From Hydrogenimonas cancrithermarum (GTDB lineage: Bacteria > Campylobacterota > Campylobacteria > Campylobacterales > Hydrogenimonadaceae): a stretch of 64,000 nucleotides of DNA. Each line of letters begins with the position of its first letter. The stretch's first letter is position 1. Shown one piece after another: positions 1 to 7,933 of the stretch. The stretch lies in the NCBI RefSeq assembly GCF_030296055.1, contig NZ_AP027370.1:1972501-2036500 (forward strand), given 5' to 3'. The notes beneath the pieces are model-generated. The model was given only the letters and a program-made list of their open reading frames with translations, was not told where the DNA came from and did no database searches. The translations under genes and the position numbers were made by a program.

Positions 1-1698
1 GCCAACATTGCCGACAACCATCCGATTCTCAAGCTCCATATCGCCCGGAACAAGAAGGTGCGGGGCAAGAAACCGACGATCATCGTGGTCGACCCGCGCC
101 ACTCCAAGACGGCGAATATGGCCGACATCTACCTGCCGATCAAACCGCGTACCGACCTGGCGTTCATCAACGGTTTGTGCTACATCATCTGGGAGCAGGG
201 GTGGATGGACGAGACGTTCATCAACGAGCGGACCGTCGGTTACAAGGAGTTTATAAAAGATATTCAGAAGTACCCGCCGCAGGAGGTGGCGCACATCACC
301 GGCATCGACGTCAAGAGACTCTACGAAGTGGCGAGGTTCTACGCCGGGGCCGATGCGGCGATGAGTGCCTGGACGATGGGAGTCAACCAGTCGGCGATGG
401 GAACCGATACCGTCAGTGCTATCGTCAACCTTGCCCTGATGACCGGCAACCTCGGCAAACCGGGCGGATCGCCGTTTAGTATCACAGGACAGTGCAATGC
501 GATGGGAACGCGCGAGAGCGGCTTTACGAGCTCGATTCCGGGCTACCGCAACTTTGCGAGTGCCGAAGACCGCAGAGAGTATGCCGAAATCGTCGGCGTG
601 CCCGAAGAGCTGGTACCCACAAGCCGCGGCTTTGCCTACCCGCAGATCATCGAAGCGATCGAAAGGGGGGAGATCAAGGCGCTGTGGGTCGTGGCGACCA
701 ATCCGTTGGTGAGTTACCCCGATCAGCCCAGGCTTCGAAAAGCGCTCGCGAAGCTCGAGATGCTGGTGGTGCAAGATAGCTTCATGAGCGACACCGCCGA
801 GCTGGCCGACGTACTTTTCGGCGCTGCCACATGGAGTGAAAAAACCGGTACCTACACCAACTCCGAGCGCCGCTGCAACCTCGCCAAAAAGTCGGTGCCC
901 AACTACAAGGATTCCAAAAGCGACTTCGAAATCGTCGTGGAGTTCAGTAAATATTTCGATGGCAAATACGAACGGCTCTTCAATGGCTGGAGCAAACCCG
1001 AAGACGCCTTCGAAGAGTGGAAAAAAGTGAGCAAAGGGCGGCTCTGTGACTACAGCGGCATGACTTACGAAAAGATCGAGAAACTGGGCGGGATCCAGTG
1101 GCCCTGCAACGACGAGCACCCCGAAGGGACGCCACGCCTTTATGACGAGGGAATGAAGACCAGCAATGCCGAGGGTAAGCCGAAGTTCGTCTTCGCCGAC
1201 TGGTTTCCGATGGAGGAGAACATTTGCACCGCGTTCCCGCTCATTCTCAACACCGGCCGAACCGTCGAGCAGTTTCATACCCGTACCAAAACCGGTACCA
1301 TCAAGATTCTCGAAGACTTGGCGCCTGAAGCCTGGGTGGAGCTGAGCCCCAAAGATGCCGAAAAGCTGCAGGTCAAAAGCGGCGACCGCATTTCGCTCAG
1401 CTCTCCCCGCGGACGGGTCGACGACGTTATCGTTCGCGTCACCGAGGTTGTCGGAGAGGGGACGGTTTTCGTACCCTTCCACTTCAACGAGCAGCTCGTC
1501 AATAGGCTGACGCAGTCGCTCTTCGACCCCAAGTCATTCGAACCCAACTACAAGCAGACAGCCATCCAACTGCACAGCGAAAAGGTGCCCGAGGGCATCA
1601 AACTGGCCGAAGAGGAGATCGCGGGGGCGTTGGGGTACGAGAAAATCGAGAGTGAAAAAGAGATGATGGTGGTATCGCAGAAAGGAGCTGGGATTTGA
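1..1698 (+). CDS. Nitrate reductase catalytic subunit, assimilatory NasA/NarB type (5' end outside window)
   Basis: The frame is open from base 1 and ends with TGA at 1696-1698, giving 565 visible residues. They belong to a molybdopterin-bis-guanine-dinucleotide oxidoreductase. A stretch reading ANIADNHPIL lies at the start, TGQCNAMGTRE and PGYRN lie near residue 180, and the C-terminal part has the molydopterin-binding beta-barrel (LNTGRTVEQFHTRTKT near residue 420, then SPKDAEKLQVKSGD). The TGQ-NAMG-RE and PGYR pattern is typical of assimilatory nitrate reductases that reduce nitrate to nitrite with ferredoxin or NADH. The missing N-terminus would carry the 4Fe-4S cysteines. Periplasmic NapA or a formate dehydrogenase alpha subunit are less likely alternatives. 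No NasA-type extra C-terminal Fe-S domain is visible. Electron-donor partners are not in the window. Confidence 0.85.
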   Translation, partial: ANIADNHPILKLHIARNKKVRGKKPTIIVVDPRHSKTANMADIYLPIKPRTDLAFINGLCYIIWEQGWMDETFINERTVGYKEFIKDIQKYPPQEVAHITGIDVKRLYEVARFYAGADAAMSAWTMGVNQSAMGTDTVSAIVNLALMTGNLGKPGGSPFSITGQCNAMGTRESGFTSSIPGYRNFASAEDRREYAEIVGVPEELVPTSRGFAYPQIIEAIERGEIKALWVVATNPLVSYPDQPRLRKALAKLEMLVVQDSFMSDTAELADVLFGAATWSEKTGTYTNSERRCNLAKKSVPNYKDSKSDFEIVVEFSKYFDGKYERLFNGWSKPEDAFEEWKKVSKGRLCDYSGMTYEKIEKLGGIQWPCNDEHPEGTPRLYDEGMKTSNAEGKPKFVFADWFPMEENICTAFPLILNTGRTVEQFHTRTKTGTIKILEDLAPEAWVELSPKDAEKLQVKSGDRISLSSPRGRVDDVIVRVTEVVGEGTVFVPFHFNEQLVNRLTQSLFDPKSFEPNYKQTAIQLHSEKVPEGIKLAEEEIAGALGYEKIESEKEMMVVSQKGAGI

Positions 1699-1890
1699 CA
1701 AACGTAAATTTATGGCAGTTTGTGAGTTATTGTCTTGAAGGGGGAATTCTGTAACTTTCGCCATGGGGGAGTATTTGCAACTTCTTATATGATCGGATGA
1801 GATAAAATACAATATTTAGGCTTAGATCTCTTTTGCTTTGAAGTTATTGGTTATCACCTGACACCAAAGATGCCAAAGATACATATTCCC

Positions 1891-1919
1891 TTGACATAAA
1901 ATACAAAGGGCGATAGAAT
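1891..1919 (+). promoter_or_regulatory. Sigma-70-type promoter of the toxin-antitoxin operon
   Basis: TTGACA at 1891-1896 and TAGAAT at 1914-1919 are separated by exactly 17 bases. The start codon of the antitoxin follows at 1946. The rest of the gap 1699-1945 holds no gene I can support. Confidence 0.75.
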
Positions 1920-1920
1920 A

Positions 1921-1938
1921 TCCTATATTGATATAGGA
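1921..1938. promoter_or_regulatory. Palindromic operator of the toxin-antitoxin operon
   Basis: TCCTATAT-TG-ATATAGGA is a perfect 8-base inverted repeat. It starts two bases after the -10 box, so it covers the transcription start and its right arm supplies the AGGA of the ribosome binding site. Type II antitoxins commonly repress their own promoter from such a site, so binding by the downstream antitoxin is inferred. Confidence 0.65.
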
Positions 1939-1945
1939 AATCAAC

Positions 1946-2212
1946 ATGAAAACTATCTCCATTTCCGACATTGCAAAAAAGCCTTCGGTACTCGACAATC
2001 TCGACGACATCGCCAAAGTCGTCAACAAAAAGACCAATGAAGTCAAGGGTATCTTTATCTCTTCTAAAGATCTTCCCCTTTTTGAAAAGCTCTTGACAGA
2101 GATGGAGTATCGCAAGTGGTTATCGAACAATAAAGGACTTGCCCATTTCCCAAGTCAAGAGGATATTTTGGAAGAAGTGCGTGATGAAATGATCGAAAAG
2201 ATACCCGAATGA
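1946..2212 (+). CDS. Phd/YefM-like antitoxin of a type II toxin-antitoxin pair
   Basis: This is an 88-residue acidic protein. Its N-terminal half (MKTISISDIAKKPSVL, then EVKGIFISSKDLPLFEKLL near residues 33-50) resembles the Phd/YefM fold that dimerises and binds operator DNA. The C-terminal half is charged and probably wraps the toxin. The stop overlaps the toxin start (ATGA, 2209-2212), so the two genes are translationally coupled. It should neutralise the MazF-like toxin and repress the operon. The family call rests on pattern and context, and the sequence is divergent. Confidence 0.65.
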   Translation: MKTISISDIAKKPSVLDNLDDIAKVVNKKTNEVKGIFISSKDLPLFEKLLTEMEYRKWLSNNKGLAHFPSQEDILEEVRDEMIEKIPE

Positions 2213-2556
2213 TCCAGCAAGGAGAAATTTACCTGGTCGATTTTGGCAAAAAGCACCATTCCGAACTGGGCAAGGTACGACCTGCCGTCGTGGTGCAGAA
2301 CGACTTTTTCAACAGAGCTTTGCAAGAGAGTCTCTTTCATTCCGTCATCGTTATTCCGTTGACGACCGACGACATCCTGACCCAGTACAAAATCACCATA
2401 CCCAAACGGGACAAACTTCAAAAACCGAGCTACATTATCACGACATGGGTGTGTAGTGTGGATATCGACCGATTTGATTTGGATACCGGCGTATTGACCC
2501 GGCTAAGTGGGGAAGAGATGGTGGCGTTGAAAGAACGATTCTGTGAGATGTTGTAA
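2209..2556 (+). CDS. MazF/PemK-like mRNA interferase toxin
   Basis: The 115-residue protein has the hallmarks of the MazF/PemK family: an N-terminal QQGEIYLVDFG strand, the KVRPAVVVQND motif near residues 24-34, and VIVIPLTT near residues 47-54. Family members cut RNA at short specific sequences and arrest growth when free of antitoxin. The length is normal for the family. The start codon overlaps the antitoxin stop by four bases. The pair sits at the edge of an A+T-rich accessory segment, which suggests horizontal gain. The cleavage sequence cannot be predicted. Confidence 0.85.
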   Translation: MIQQGEIYLVDFGKKHHSELGKVRPAVVVQNDFFNRALQESLFHSVIVIPLTTDDILTQYKITIPKRDKLQKPSYIITTWVCSVDIDRFDLDTGVLTRLSGEEMVALKERFCEML

Positions 2557-2659
2557 AAAATTTGAAAAATATGTGGCATCATATGCAAAATTCAATCCCT
2601 AACCTATAATTTCCATTGACAAAAGTGATGGGGAAGAAGGTTAGGAGTGCATCTGACAC

Positions 2660-3283
2660 TTATATATCTAGATACTTTTTGTATTGTTCTTTTCTTTGTT
2701 GAGGAGAAACACGACGATTTGCACTGGGAGATGGCGAATATAATATAAATACTTTATATACATTATTATTTATCTTTAGATTTTTTTCTTTTTTTTCATC
2801 CAATATAACTGTTTTTACCTTATTGTGGCAAATTTCTCTTCCATATACTTCTTTTAAAAGTTGAGTCATTTGTGTTTTTACACAATCACTAGTGTACAAG
2901 AGGGTGTCAATTTTTGGGTATTCAGCTAATATTTCATTAATAATATTTAAATGATCAATATCAATCAAGTCTTTGTCTGATGCAGAATCAGGTTTTCTTC
3001 TATTTGTTTTCAGCACAATATCACATATGCCAATACTGTTTTTTTCTAAAAAGTTTTTTCTTTTTTCTATCTCTTGAATAGAGTTTTCCTTTTTGAAATC
3101 AACTCCAGCAATTTCGCCGATTATATCCCAAAAATTATTGTCTTCGCTTCCATAATAGAAATTTACATCGCTTTCTGATAATTCTTTTTTTGCAAACCTT
3201 GGAGGCGGTATAGTACCTATAATCAATTTGGTTGCATTCTCTGGAACGTACGGTTTGAATGGATGTCTCTCTTTTTCAGTCAT
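2660..3283 (-). CDS. Uracil-DNA-glycosylase-superfamily protein (hypoxanthine-DNA-glycosylase-like)
   Basis: This 207-residue protein has a first motif KLIIGTIPPPRF (residues 18-30), then FYYGSEDNNFW (near 42-52), and a second motif YSPSPSANRR near the C-terminus. The G-(T/S)-x-P start, the YYG...N-FW block and the SP-S-AN block are laid out as in family 6 UDG-fold enzymes, which excise deaminated bases such as hypoxanthine. Activity on DNA is therefore inferred, and the superfamily also contains non-repair members. Its start codon overlaps the stop of the upstream LRR-GNAT gene (ATGA at 3280-3283), so the two form an operon. Base composition is very A+T-rich, unlike the flanking genes. Confidence 0.6.
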   Translation of the reverse strand: MTEKERHPFKPYVPENATKLIIGTIPPPRFAKKELSESDVNFYYGSEDNNFWDIIGEIAGVDFKKENSIQEIEKRKNFLEKNSIGICDIVLKTNRRKPDSASDKDLIDIDHLNIINEILAEYPKIDTLLYTSDCVKTQMTQLLKEVYGREICHNKVKTVILDEKKEKNLKINNNVYKVFILYSPSPSANRRVSPQQRKEQYKKYLDI

Positions 3284-4806
3284 TGCTTTTCCTTGTGTGT
3301 TTTTGTTTTAGTATCATACCTGAAAAAATCATTATAAGATTTTATTTTTTTCACTTTTTTAACCTTTTTTTTAAAGTACAAATCTCGTTTATATTTTCTT
3401 TCTTGCACTTCATGCTCCACAAATCCATATGCTTTGTACATTTTTATCGCTCTTGAGTGTTTTTTAATGTCATACGTGTAAATATATAAAGTTTTCTTGT
3501 TCATATCTTGTGCCAGTTCTATGGAAAATTCCAGGAGTTTTTCCCCAAAACTTTTTCCTCTGTATGGGTCATCGATGCAAAACCAGCCAAGCCAGCAATC
3601 TTCTTGATCGTCTTCAACCTCGGTGTAAATTCCGGTAAGTCCTATGATTTTGGCCGATATGTTTTCTCTGGCAACCCAATAATGCAGGGTTCGTATATCG
3701 TTTGTTTCAAGTATCTCTTTACTCTCTCCCGGAGAGAGACTCACCCTTAAAAGCCTCTTTTCATCTTCATCGATATCCGTAAAGACGCGATCTCTTAAGT
3801 CTTCCGCTTCCCGAAGTGTCAAAAATGAGAGGGGCTCGATATAAAAAGGCAAGATGGTTTTTTGTTCATAAGTAGAAACGTCAATCTTGTTGGGCAAAGT
3901 TGCCAAGAACCTGTTTATCTCTTTTTGCGATAAACGGTTTCTATGCAAAGCGACAAATTCCAAAGATTGTAGATTCATCTGTACGGGCAGTTTCTGAATG
4001 TTGTTATCATAAAGAACAAGCTCTTTAAGATTTGCAAGACGGTTTATCTCGTTTGAAAGGTATGCGAGTTTATTTTCCTGCACCCATAGCACTTCCAGAT
4101 TTTGGAGGGAAAATATCTCCAAAGGCAGAGCGCTCAAATGATTGTTCGCAAGATAGAGTTTTTTGAGGTTTTTTAAAACCCTGATCTGTTTTGGTATAAA
4201 ATTCAGCTGAAAACCACTTAAGTTCAATATTTCCAAATTCAATAACTCTTTTTCCGAATATGGAAGTGTATTTTCGCCAATATGACACGCTTTAGCCCAG
4301 GAGATAAGCTTTTGAGCATCGTATTTATCGCGAGACTTCAGATTTTTCCCCGGAATGTCAAATTCAAGATGGTCGAGCACATCCATGAGGGATTCTGGAA
4401 TATTCTCTTTTTCTTTTTCATTATTGTTGAACGCATCGATGAAAAATTCCAACTTATGATGCAAAAAACTCAATGAAAGCATTGCATGATAGTTGTCTAT
4501 ATATTCATTGGCGATGACGAGTCCAAACTGATTTGAACGACACACTTCGCTTCCTATGAAGGTAAGTATATTCGACTTTTTTACCGAGTAACTCAAGTCT
4601 ATAGTGAGGACATATTCATCAACTTCAAAATTGGCCAATATGGCATCATGAAGTTGATAGATGATCTCACCCAACTCCAATACCTGAATAGGTCTTAGCA
4701 GTTCCTGGAAAATTTTGGCAAGAGCGTAATGGATGAGGCTATAACGATGAAGCGAAGAGTGATACTGCAAAAAGTCTCCTTCAGGGATTTTTCGAAAGTT
4801 ACACAC
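3280..4806 (-). CDS. Leucine-rich-repeat protein fused to a GNAT acetyltransferase
   Basis: The 508-residue protein has three parts. Residues 1-170 are an unrecognised helical domain. Residues about 188-295 hold leucine-rich repeats (LxxLxLxxNxLxxLP units such as LKKLYLANNHLSALP). Residues about 375-465 form a GNAT domain with the acetyl-CoA loop YRGKSFGEKLL and the SRAIKMYKAYGF signature. The tail is lysine-rich. LRRs usually bind protein partners, so a GNAT enzyme targeted by an LRR scaffold is the natural reading. There is no signal peptide. The gene is co-transcribed with the DNA-glycosylase-like gene and shares its strong A+T bias: row 3301-3360 has only 10 G/C of 60. Substrate and role are unknown. 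Confidence 0.75.
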   Translation of the reverse strand: MCNFRKIPEGDFLQYHSSLHRYSLIHYALAKIFQELLRPIQVLELGEIIYQLHDAILANFEVDEYVLTIDLSYSVKKSNILTFIGSEVCRSNQFGLVIANEYIDNYHAMLSLSFLHHKLEFFIDAFNNNEKEKENIPESLMDVLDHLEFDIPGKNLKSRDKYDAQKLISWAKACHIGENTLPYSEKELLNLEILNLSGFQLNFIPKQIRVLKNLKKLYLANNHLSALPLEIFSLQNLEVLWVQENKLAYLSNEINRLANLKELVLYDNNIQKLPVQMNLQSLEFVALHRNRLSQKEINRFLATLPNKIDVSTYEQKTILPFYIEPLSFLTLREAEDLRDRVFTDIDEDEKRLLRVSLSPGESKEILETNDIRTLHYWVARENISAKIIGLTGIYTEVEDDQEDCWLGWFCIDDPYRGKSFGEKLLEFSIELAQDMNKKTLYIYTYDIKKHSRAIKMYKAYGFVEHEVQERKYKRDLYFKKKVKKVKKIKSYNDFFRYDTKTKTHKEKQ

Positions 4807-4863
4807 ATAGTTTTAAAATTTTCTTAACAATGCTTTGAAAAAGGAGATGTAAGAAGTGGGGCA

Positions 4864-4912
4864 GGGCTCGAGTTTTGTGTTTTATTGCCCGATTATTGGG
4901 AAACTCAAGCCC
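4864..4912 (-). terminator. Imperfect inverted repeat downstream of phnA/yjdM
   Basis: Bases 4864-4875 and 4901-4912 pair over 12 positions with one mismatch around a 25-base loop, which itself contains a CCC/GGG hairpin. It lies between the end of the PhnA gene and the start of the LRR gene, both on the minus strand. There is no clean T-run, so it could be a terminator or an mRNA-stabilising structure. Confidence 0.35.
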
Positions 4913-4937
4913 CGAAGAACGGATGTATGAAGGGGTT

Positions 4938-5282
4938 TTACGCTTTTTTGACGAACTCCTGTTTGAGCTTGATGGCGCCGATACCGGGGACTTTGCAGTC
5001 GATGTTGTGGCCGTCGTTGCTTTCGACGAGACGGATGTTCTTGATCTTGGTGCCGGCTTTGATGGGGCTCGAGGCGCCTTTGACTTTCAGGTCTTTGATG
5101 ACGGTGACGGCGTCGCCATCTTTCAGTACATTGCCGTGGGCGTCTTTGACCACCAGGCCCTCCTCCTGGGCGGGTGCGGTTTCGGGGTTCCATTCATGGG
5201 CACATTCGGGGCAGACCAGCAGATCGCCGTCTTCGTAGGTATAGGGGCTGCCACACTGGGGGCAGGGGGGAAGCTGTTGCAT
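4938..5282 (-). CDS. yjdM: PhnA/YjdM family zinc-ribbon protein
   Basis: The 114-residue protein begins with a zinc ribbon (CPQC near residue 8, CPEC near residue 25) followed by the characteristic PhnA C-terminal domain ([26 protein letters not shown] and ending [13 protein letters not shown]). Length and motifs match the family closely. The name PhnA comes from its place near phosphonate genes in E. coli, but no phosphonate function is shown and none is suggested here. It is a conserved cytoplasmic protein of unclear role. Confidence 0.9.
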   Translation of the reverse strand: MQQLPPCPQCGSPYTYEDGDLLVCPECAHEWNPETAPAQEEGLVVKDAHGNVLKDGDAVTVIKDLKVKGASSPIKAGTKIKNIRLVESNDGHNIDCKVPGIGAIKLKQEFVKKA

Positions 5283-5506
5283 GAAAAGGTCCTTTTTTTT
5301 GCGTAATTATACCATTAACGACGCCCATCGACGCTTCGCTCTTTTTCACAAAATTTTTTTGCCCGAAAAAAGTGATGGATCACTCTCTTGTATTACAAAA
5401 ACAGATCGAAAAAATAACAAAAACAAAAAATAATAAAATTAATTTATTTTAAAGACCAAAAGCTTTAAAATGTAGTTTTTCAAATGAAAGTCAGAAGGAG
5501 TCTGTA

Positions 5507-6730
5507 TTGAAACTATCTTTCAAAAGTTGGTCGATGGCTTGTGTTACGGCCATTCTTCTATCGGGTTGTGGTGCCGCCAGCAATGAGGCCGATGCGTTGA
5601 GTCCGGAACAGAAACAAGCATTGTTTCAGGCGTTGATGCAGAAGATGCAACAACCCTCTTCCAGCCCCGTTCAAAAAAGCGCATCGTTGCACCATGCAGT
5701 AGAAAATGCGACCAAAACCCTTGATGAAAAGGAACTTCTGGCCAAAATCGGAGAGTATCCCTCTGCCGCTACCGGTATTCGTCTGGAGAGGAAATCGGAC
5801 GGTTTTTTGCTCAATGGTGAGAAGATGTATGTCGATTTCGAAGGCCCGATCGTTCGGCTCGGGTACGATTGGCGAAGTGGTGACGCTTTTTATATCGTCA
5901 AACTTTCCAACGATACGTATCGAATCAAATATCAAAAAATGTTGAGTGGCCGGGATCCTCTAACTGTGGGTTTGATTAGAAGGGACGGATTGAGCATGCG
6001 TGTCGAAACGGTCACGGGCAAGCGCTTCAACGGACGAAATATCATTCCCACGTCCAAAGGTTTCGTGGTGACGAGAGAAAAAACGGCTTTCGTGTATGAA
6101 GTGGGCAAGCGTCCCGTTACGTTTATAGCTCCTGAAGGCTGGCATATCGCCGCTTTTCAAAATGGCGATGTCGCGACCACGGGATTCATTCTGCTCGAAC
6201 GGGACGGTGAAAGCGAAACGGGCAACCCTTTCAGCGATTTGATGAAATCGACGGTGGAGCTGGGCAATGCTCTGGGAGTTACCACCAAAAGCGATTATAT
6301 GTTGGTCAACATGAAAAATCCTACCCAACGAAAAATGATCAATGTCACCCTCGGAGAAAAAGAGGTGGCCCTCTTCTCCCAATGTAGAAAGCAGAACCGG
6401 TATGTGAGAATTTGCGATACGATGGAAATCAAAAAGAGCCTCTACCAGCCCAATGGTTTGAAAAACTTCAACCACTACTATTGGAACATTCACTGGTTCA
6501 AAGGAAAGAAAAACATTTTCTCGATTACCAAGGAGAGCAACAACAGGGTGGTGCTTGTGAGCGACCTGGAGCATAATCGTTCGGTGGAAGTGGCTTCCCG
6601 CGTCACCGGATTTCCCGAATATGTTGCAAAACAGAGTAGAGATGGTGTGGTCAAGGTGCATGTAGAAGGGGGATTGTTGCCTTCTGTAGATATCGACGAT
6701 GCCGAAGCGGTTTTGGACGAAAGTATCTGA
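5507..6730 (+). CDS. Predicted lipoprotein of unknown function
   Basis: The gene starts at TTG 5507 behind AGAAGGAG. The 407-residue product begins with a signal peptide ending in the lipobox LLSGC (cysteine 21), so it should be lipid-anchored. The segment after it is low-complexity and Gln/Ser-rich (about residues 30-60). The rest appears beta-rich and resembles a repeated-strand or propeller-like envelope protein, but I recognise no family. The 224-base gap upstream is A+T-rich and probably holds its promoter; I could not settle on boxes. It converges with sfsA directly at 6730/6731, with no spacer. Confidence 0.7.
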   Translation: MKLSFKSWSMACVTAILLSGCGAASNEADALSPEQKQALFQALMQKMQQPSSSPVQKSASLHHAVENATKTLDEKELLAKIGEYPSAATGIRLERKSDGFLLNGEKMYVDFEGPIVRLGYDWRSGDAFYIVKLSNDTYRIKYQKMLSGRDPLTVGLIRRDGLSMRVETVTGKRFNGRNIIPTSKGFVVTREKTAFVYEVGKRPVTFIAPEGWHIAAFQNGDVATTGFILLERDGESETGNPFSDLMKSTVELGNALGVTTKSDYMLVNMKNPTQRKMINVTLGEKEVALFSQCRKQNRYVRICDTMEIKKSLYQPNGLKNFNHYYWNIHWFKGKKNIFSITKESNNRVVLVSDLEHNRSVEVASRVTGFPEYVAKQSRDGVVKVHVEGGLLPSVDIDDAEAVLDESI

Positions 6731-7447
6731 TTAAACAGGGATAGGGCGATCCGTTTCGCATTGCCTCAGTTCACCGTCGTAAAGCAGTTGCCTGTTTTCG
6801 ATCCGAACGAAAAATCCACGAAACTCCACGCCGTTTTCGAGCGCTTCGTAAAAGGTGTGCCGAAATGCTTCGTCCCGCTCGGGATGGGGCTCGAAGCAGT
6901 CGCAGGGGCGCAGCGCCATGATGAGCAGTATCGCGCCGTGGCCCGCCGCTTTGGCGGCCATGAGCTCTCGCAGATGCCTGACGCCCCGGGTGGTAGGGGC
7001 GTTGGGGAAGCGGCAGTGGCTTCGCTGCACCAAAGAGCACCCTTTGAGCTCCACGAAGGTATCGTCGGCCAGGTAGTCGAAGCGGCTGTCGCCGAAGCGC
7101 ACCTCGTTGCGCACCGTATGGGGGACGAACCCCAATACCCCCAGTTCGATGGCCCGACGGGCGACAGGTGCGTGCAGGCGCGTGTTTACGAGTACCCATC
7201 CCTCTTCCATCCGCGCCGCCAGCAGGGTGTAGGCGGTCTTCATGCCGGGACGGTTCTTCAGCAGCCACAACGTTCTGCCGGGGGTAAGGATCTCTTCGAG
7301 CCGGCCCGTGTCGGCCACGTGGACCCGTACTTTTTCACCCGCCACCTCCGCCAGGGCGACGAAGCGGTTGAGTCTGTGCGAAAATTGTCCCGTTACCGGT
7401 TCGCCCAGGGTCGAAAGGTCGTATAAAATGTCGCCGATTTCGGGCAT
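6731..7447 (-). CDS. sfsA: SfsA family DNA/RNA nuclease-like protein
   Basis: The 238-residue protein matches SfsA over its length: VADTGRLEEILTPG near residues 45-58, the VNTRLHAPVARRAI segment, SRFDYLADDTFVELKGCSL near residues 120-140, and FPNAPTTRGVRHLREL. SfsA was named sugar fermentation stimulation protein. It has an OB-like N-domain and a PD-(D/E)xK-like core, here the D and ExK of FDYLADDTFVELKG. The physiological role is unclear. It lies eight bases downstream of the small membrane protein gene and may be co-transcribed with it. Confidence 0.9.
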   Translation of the reverse strand: MPEIGDILYDLSTLGEPVTGQFSHRLNRFVALAEVAGEKVRVHVADTGRLEEILTPGRTLWLLKNRPGMKTAYTLLAARMEEGWVLVNTRLHAPVARRAIELGVLGFVPHTVRNEVRFGDSRFDYLADDTFVELKGCSLVQRSHCRFPNAPTTRGVRHLRELMAAKAAGHGAILLIMALRPCDCFEPHPERDEAFRHTFYEALENGVEFRGFFVRIENRQLLYDGELRQCETDRPIPV

Positions 7448-7454
7448 GGCCGGA

Positions 7455-7874
7455 TCAGAACGCCCACATGATCTGGGATAGGATGATGATGAGCACCACT
7501 ACCCCGAAGGGGAAGTAGTGGCTTTTGAAGAGCCAGGGGTTGATTTTGAAGATCTTCTGGTTGAAGCCGCGGATGCCGAGCCAGAGGCCGAAAAATGCCT
7601 TGACGAGCAAAATGGTCTGCATCGTCGTCAGCCCATCGGGCCCCACCTTGCCGAAGACGGTGGGAAACATGACGATGCCGGTACCCACGACGACGAAGAG
7701 GGCGTAGGGCACCACCTTGCGTACGTGGACCATGATCGCTTCGCGGCAGGCGGCCCCTTCCTCGGCGGGGAGGCCCTTTTGCATTTTCTGAATGAAGAGG
7801 ATGTCGGTGAAAAGGAAGCCCCCGTAGACGAAGGCGGCGAGCAGATGGATCGTGTGGATCAGGGTGAAGAACAT
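7455..7874 (-). CDS. Small four-helix membrane protein, CopD-like
   Basis: The 139-residue protein has four predicted membrane helices (around residues 5-22, 53-73, 85-103 and 120-138) and conserved histidines in the first (LIHTIHLLAAFVYGG). This layout resembles the short CopD/DUF2269-like membrane proteins, some of which bind haem or copper, but the match is loose. I place the start at ATG 7874, preceded by AAGGGGT on the minus strand, rather than at the GTG six codons upstream. It is followed closely by sfsA. Confidence 0.65.
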   Translation of the reverse strand: MFFTLIHTIHLLAAFVYGGFLFTDILFIQKMQKGLPAEEGAACREAIMVHVRKVVPYALFVVVGTGIVMFPTVFGKVGPDGLTTMQTILLVKAFFGLWLGIRGFNQKIFKINPWLFKSHYFPFGVVVLIIILSQIMWAF

Positions 7875-7933
7875 GGGACCCCTTTTTTGCACGCGATTAT
7901 ACTCAACCGTATCTCAAAAAAGGTTGTCCGAAG

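Noticed and set aside
1822-2130. Minus-strand open frame across the antitoxin gene
   Set aside because: No ribosome site or family match; the plus-strand antitoxin has a promoter, operator and coupled toxin.
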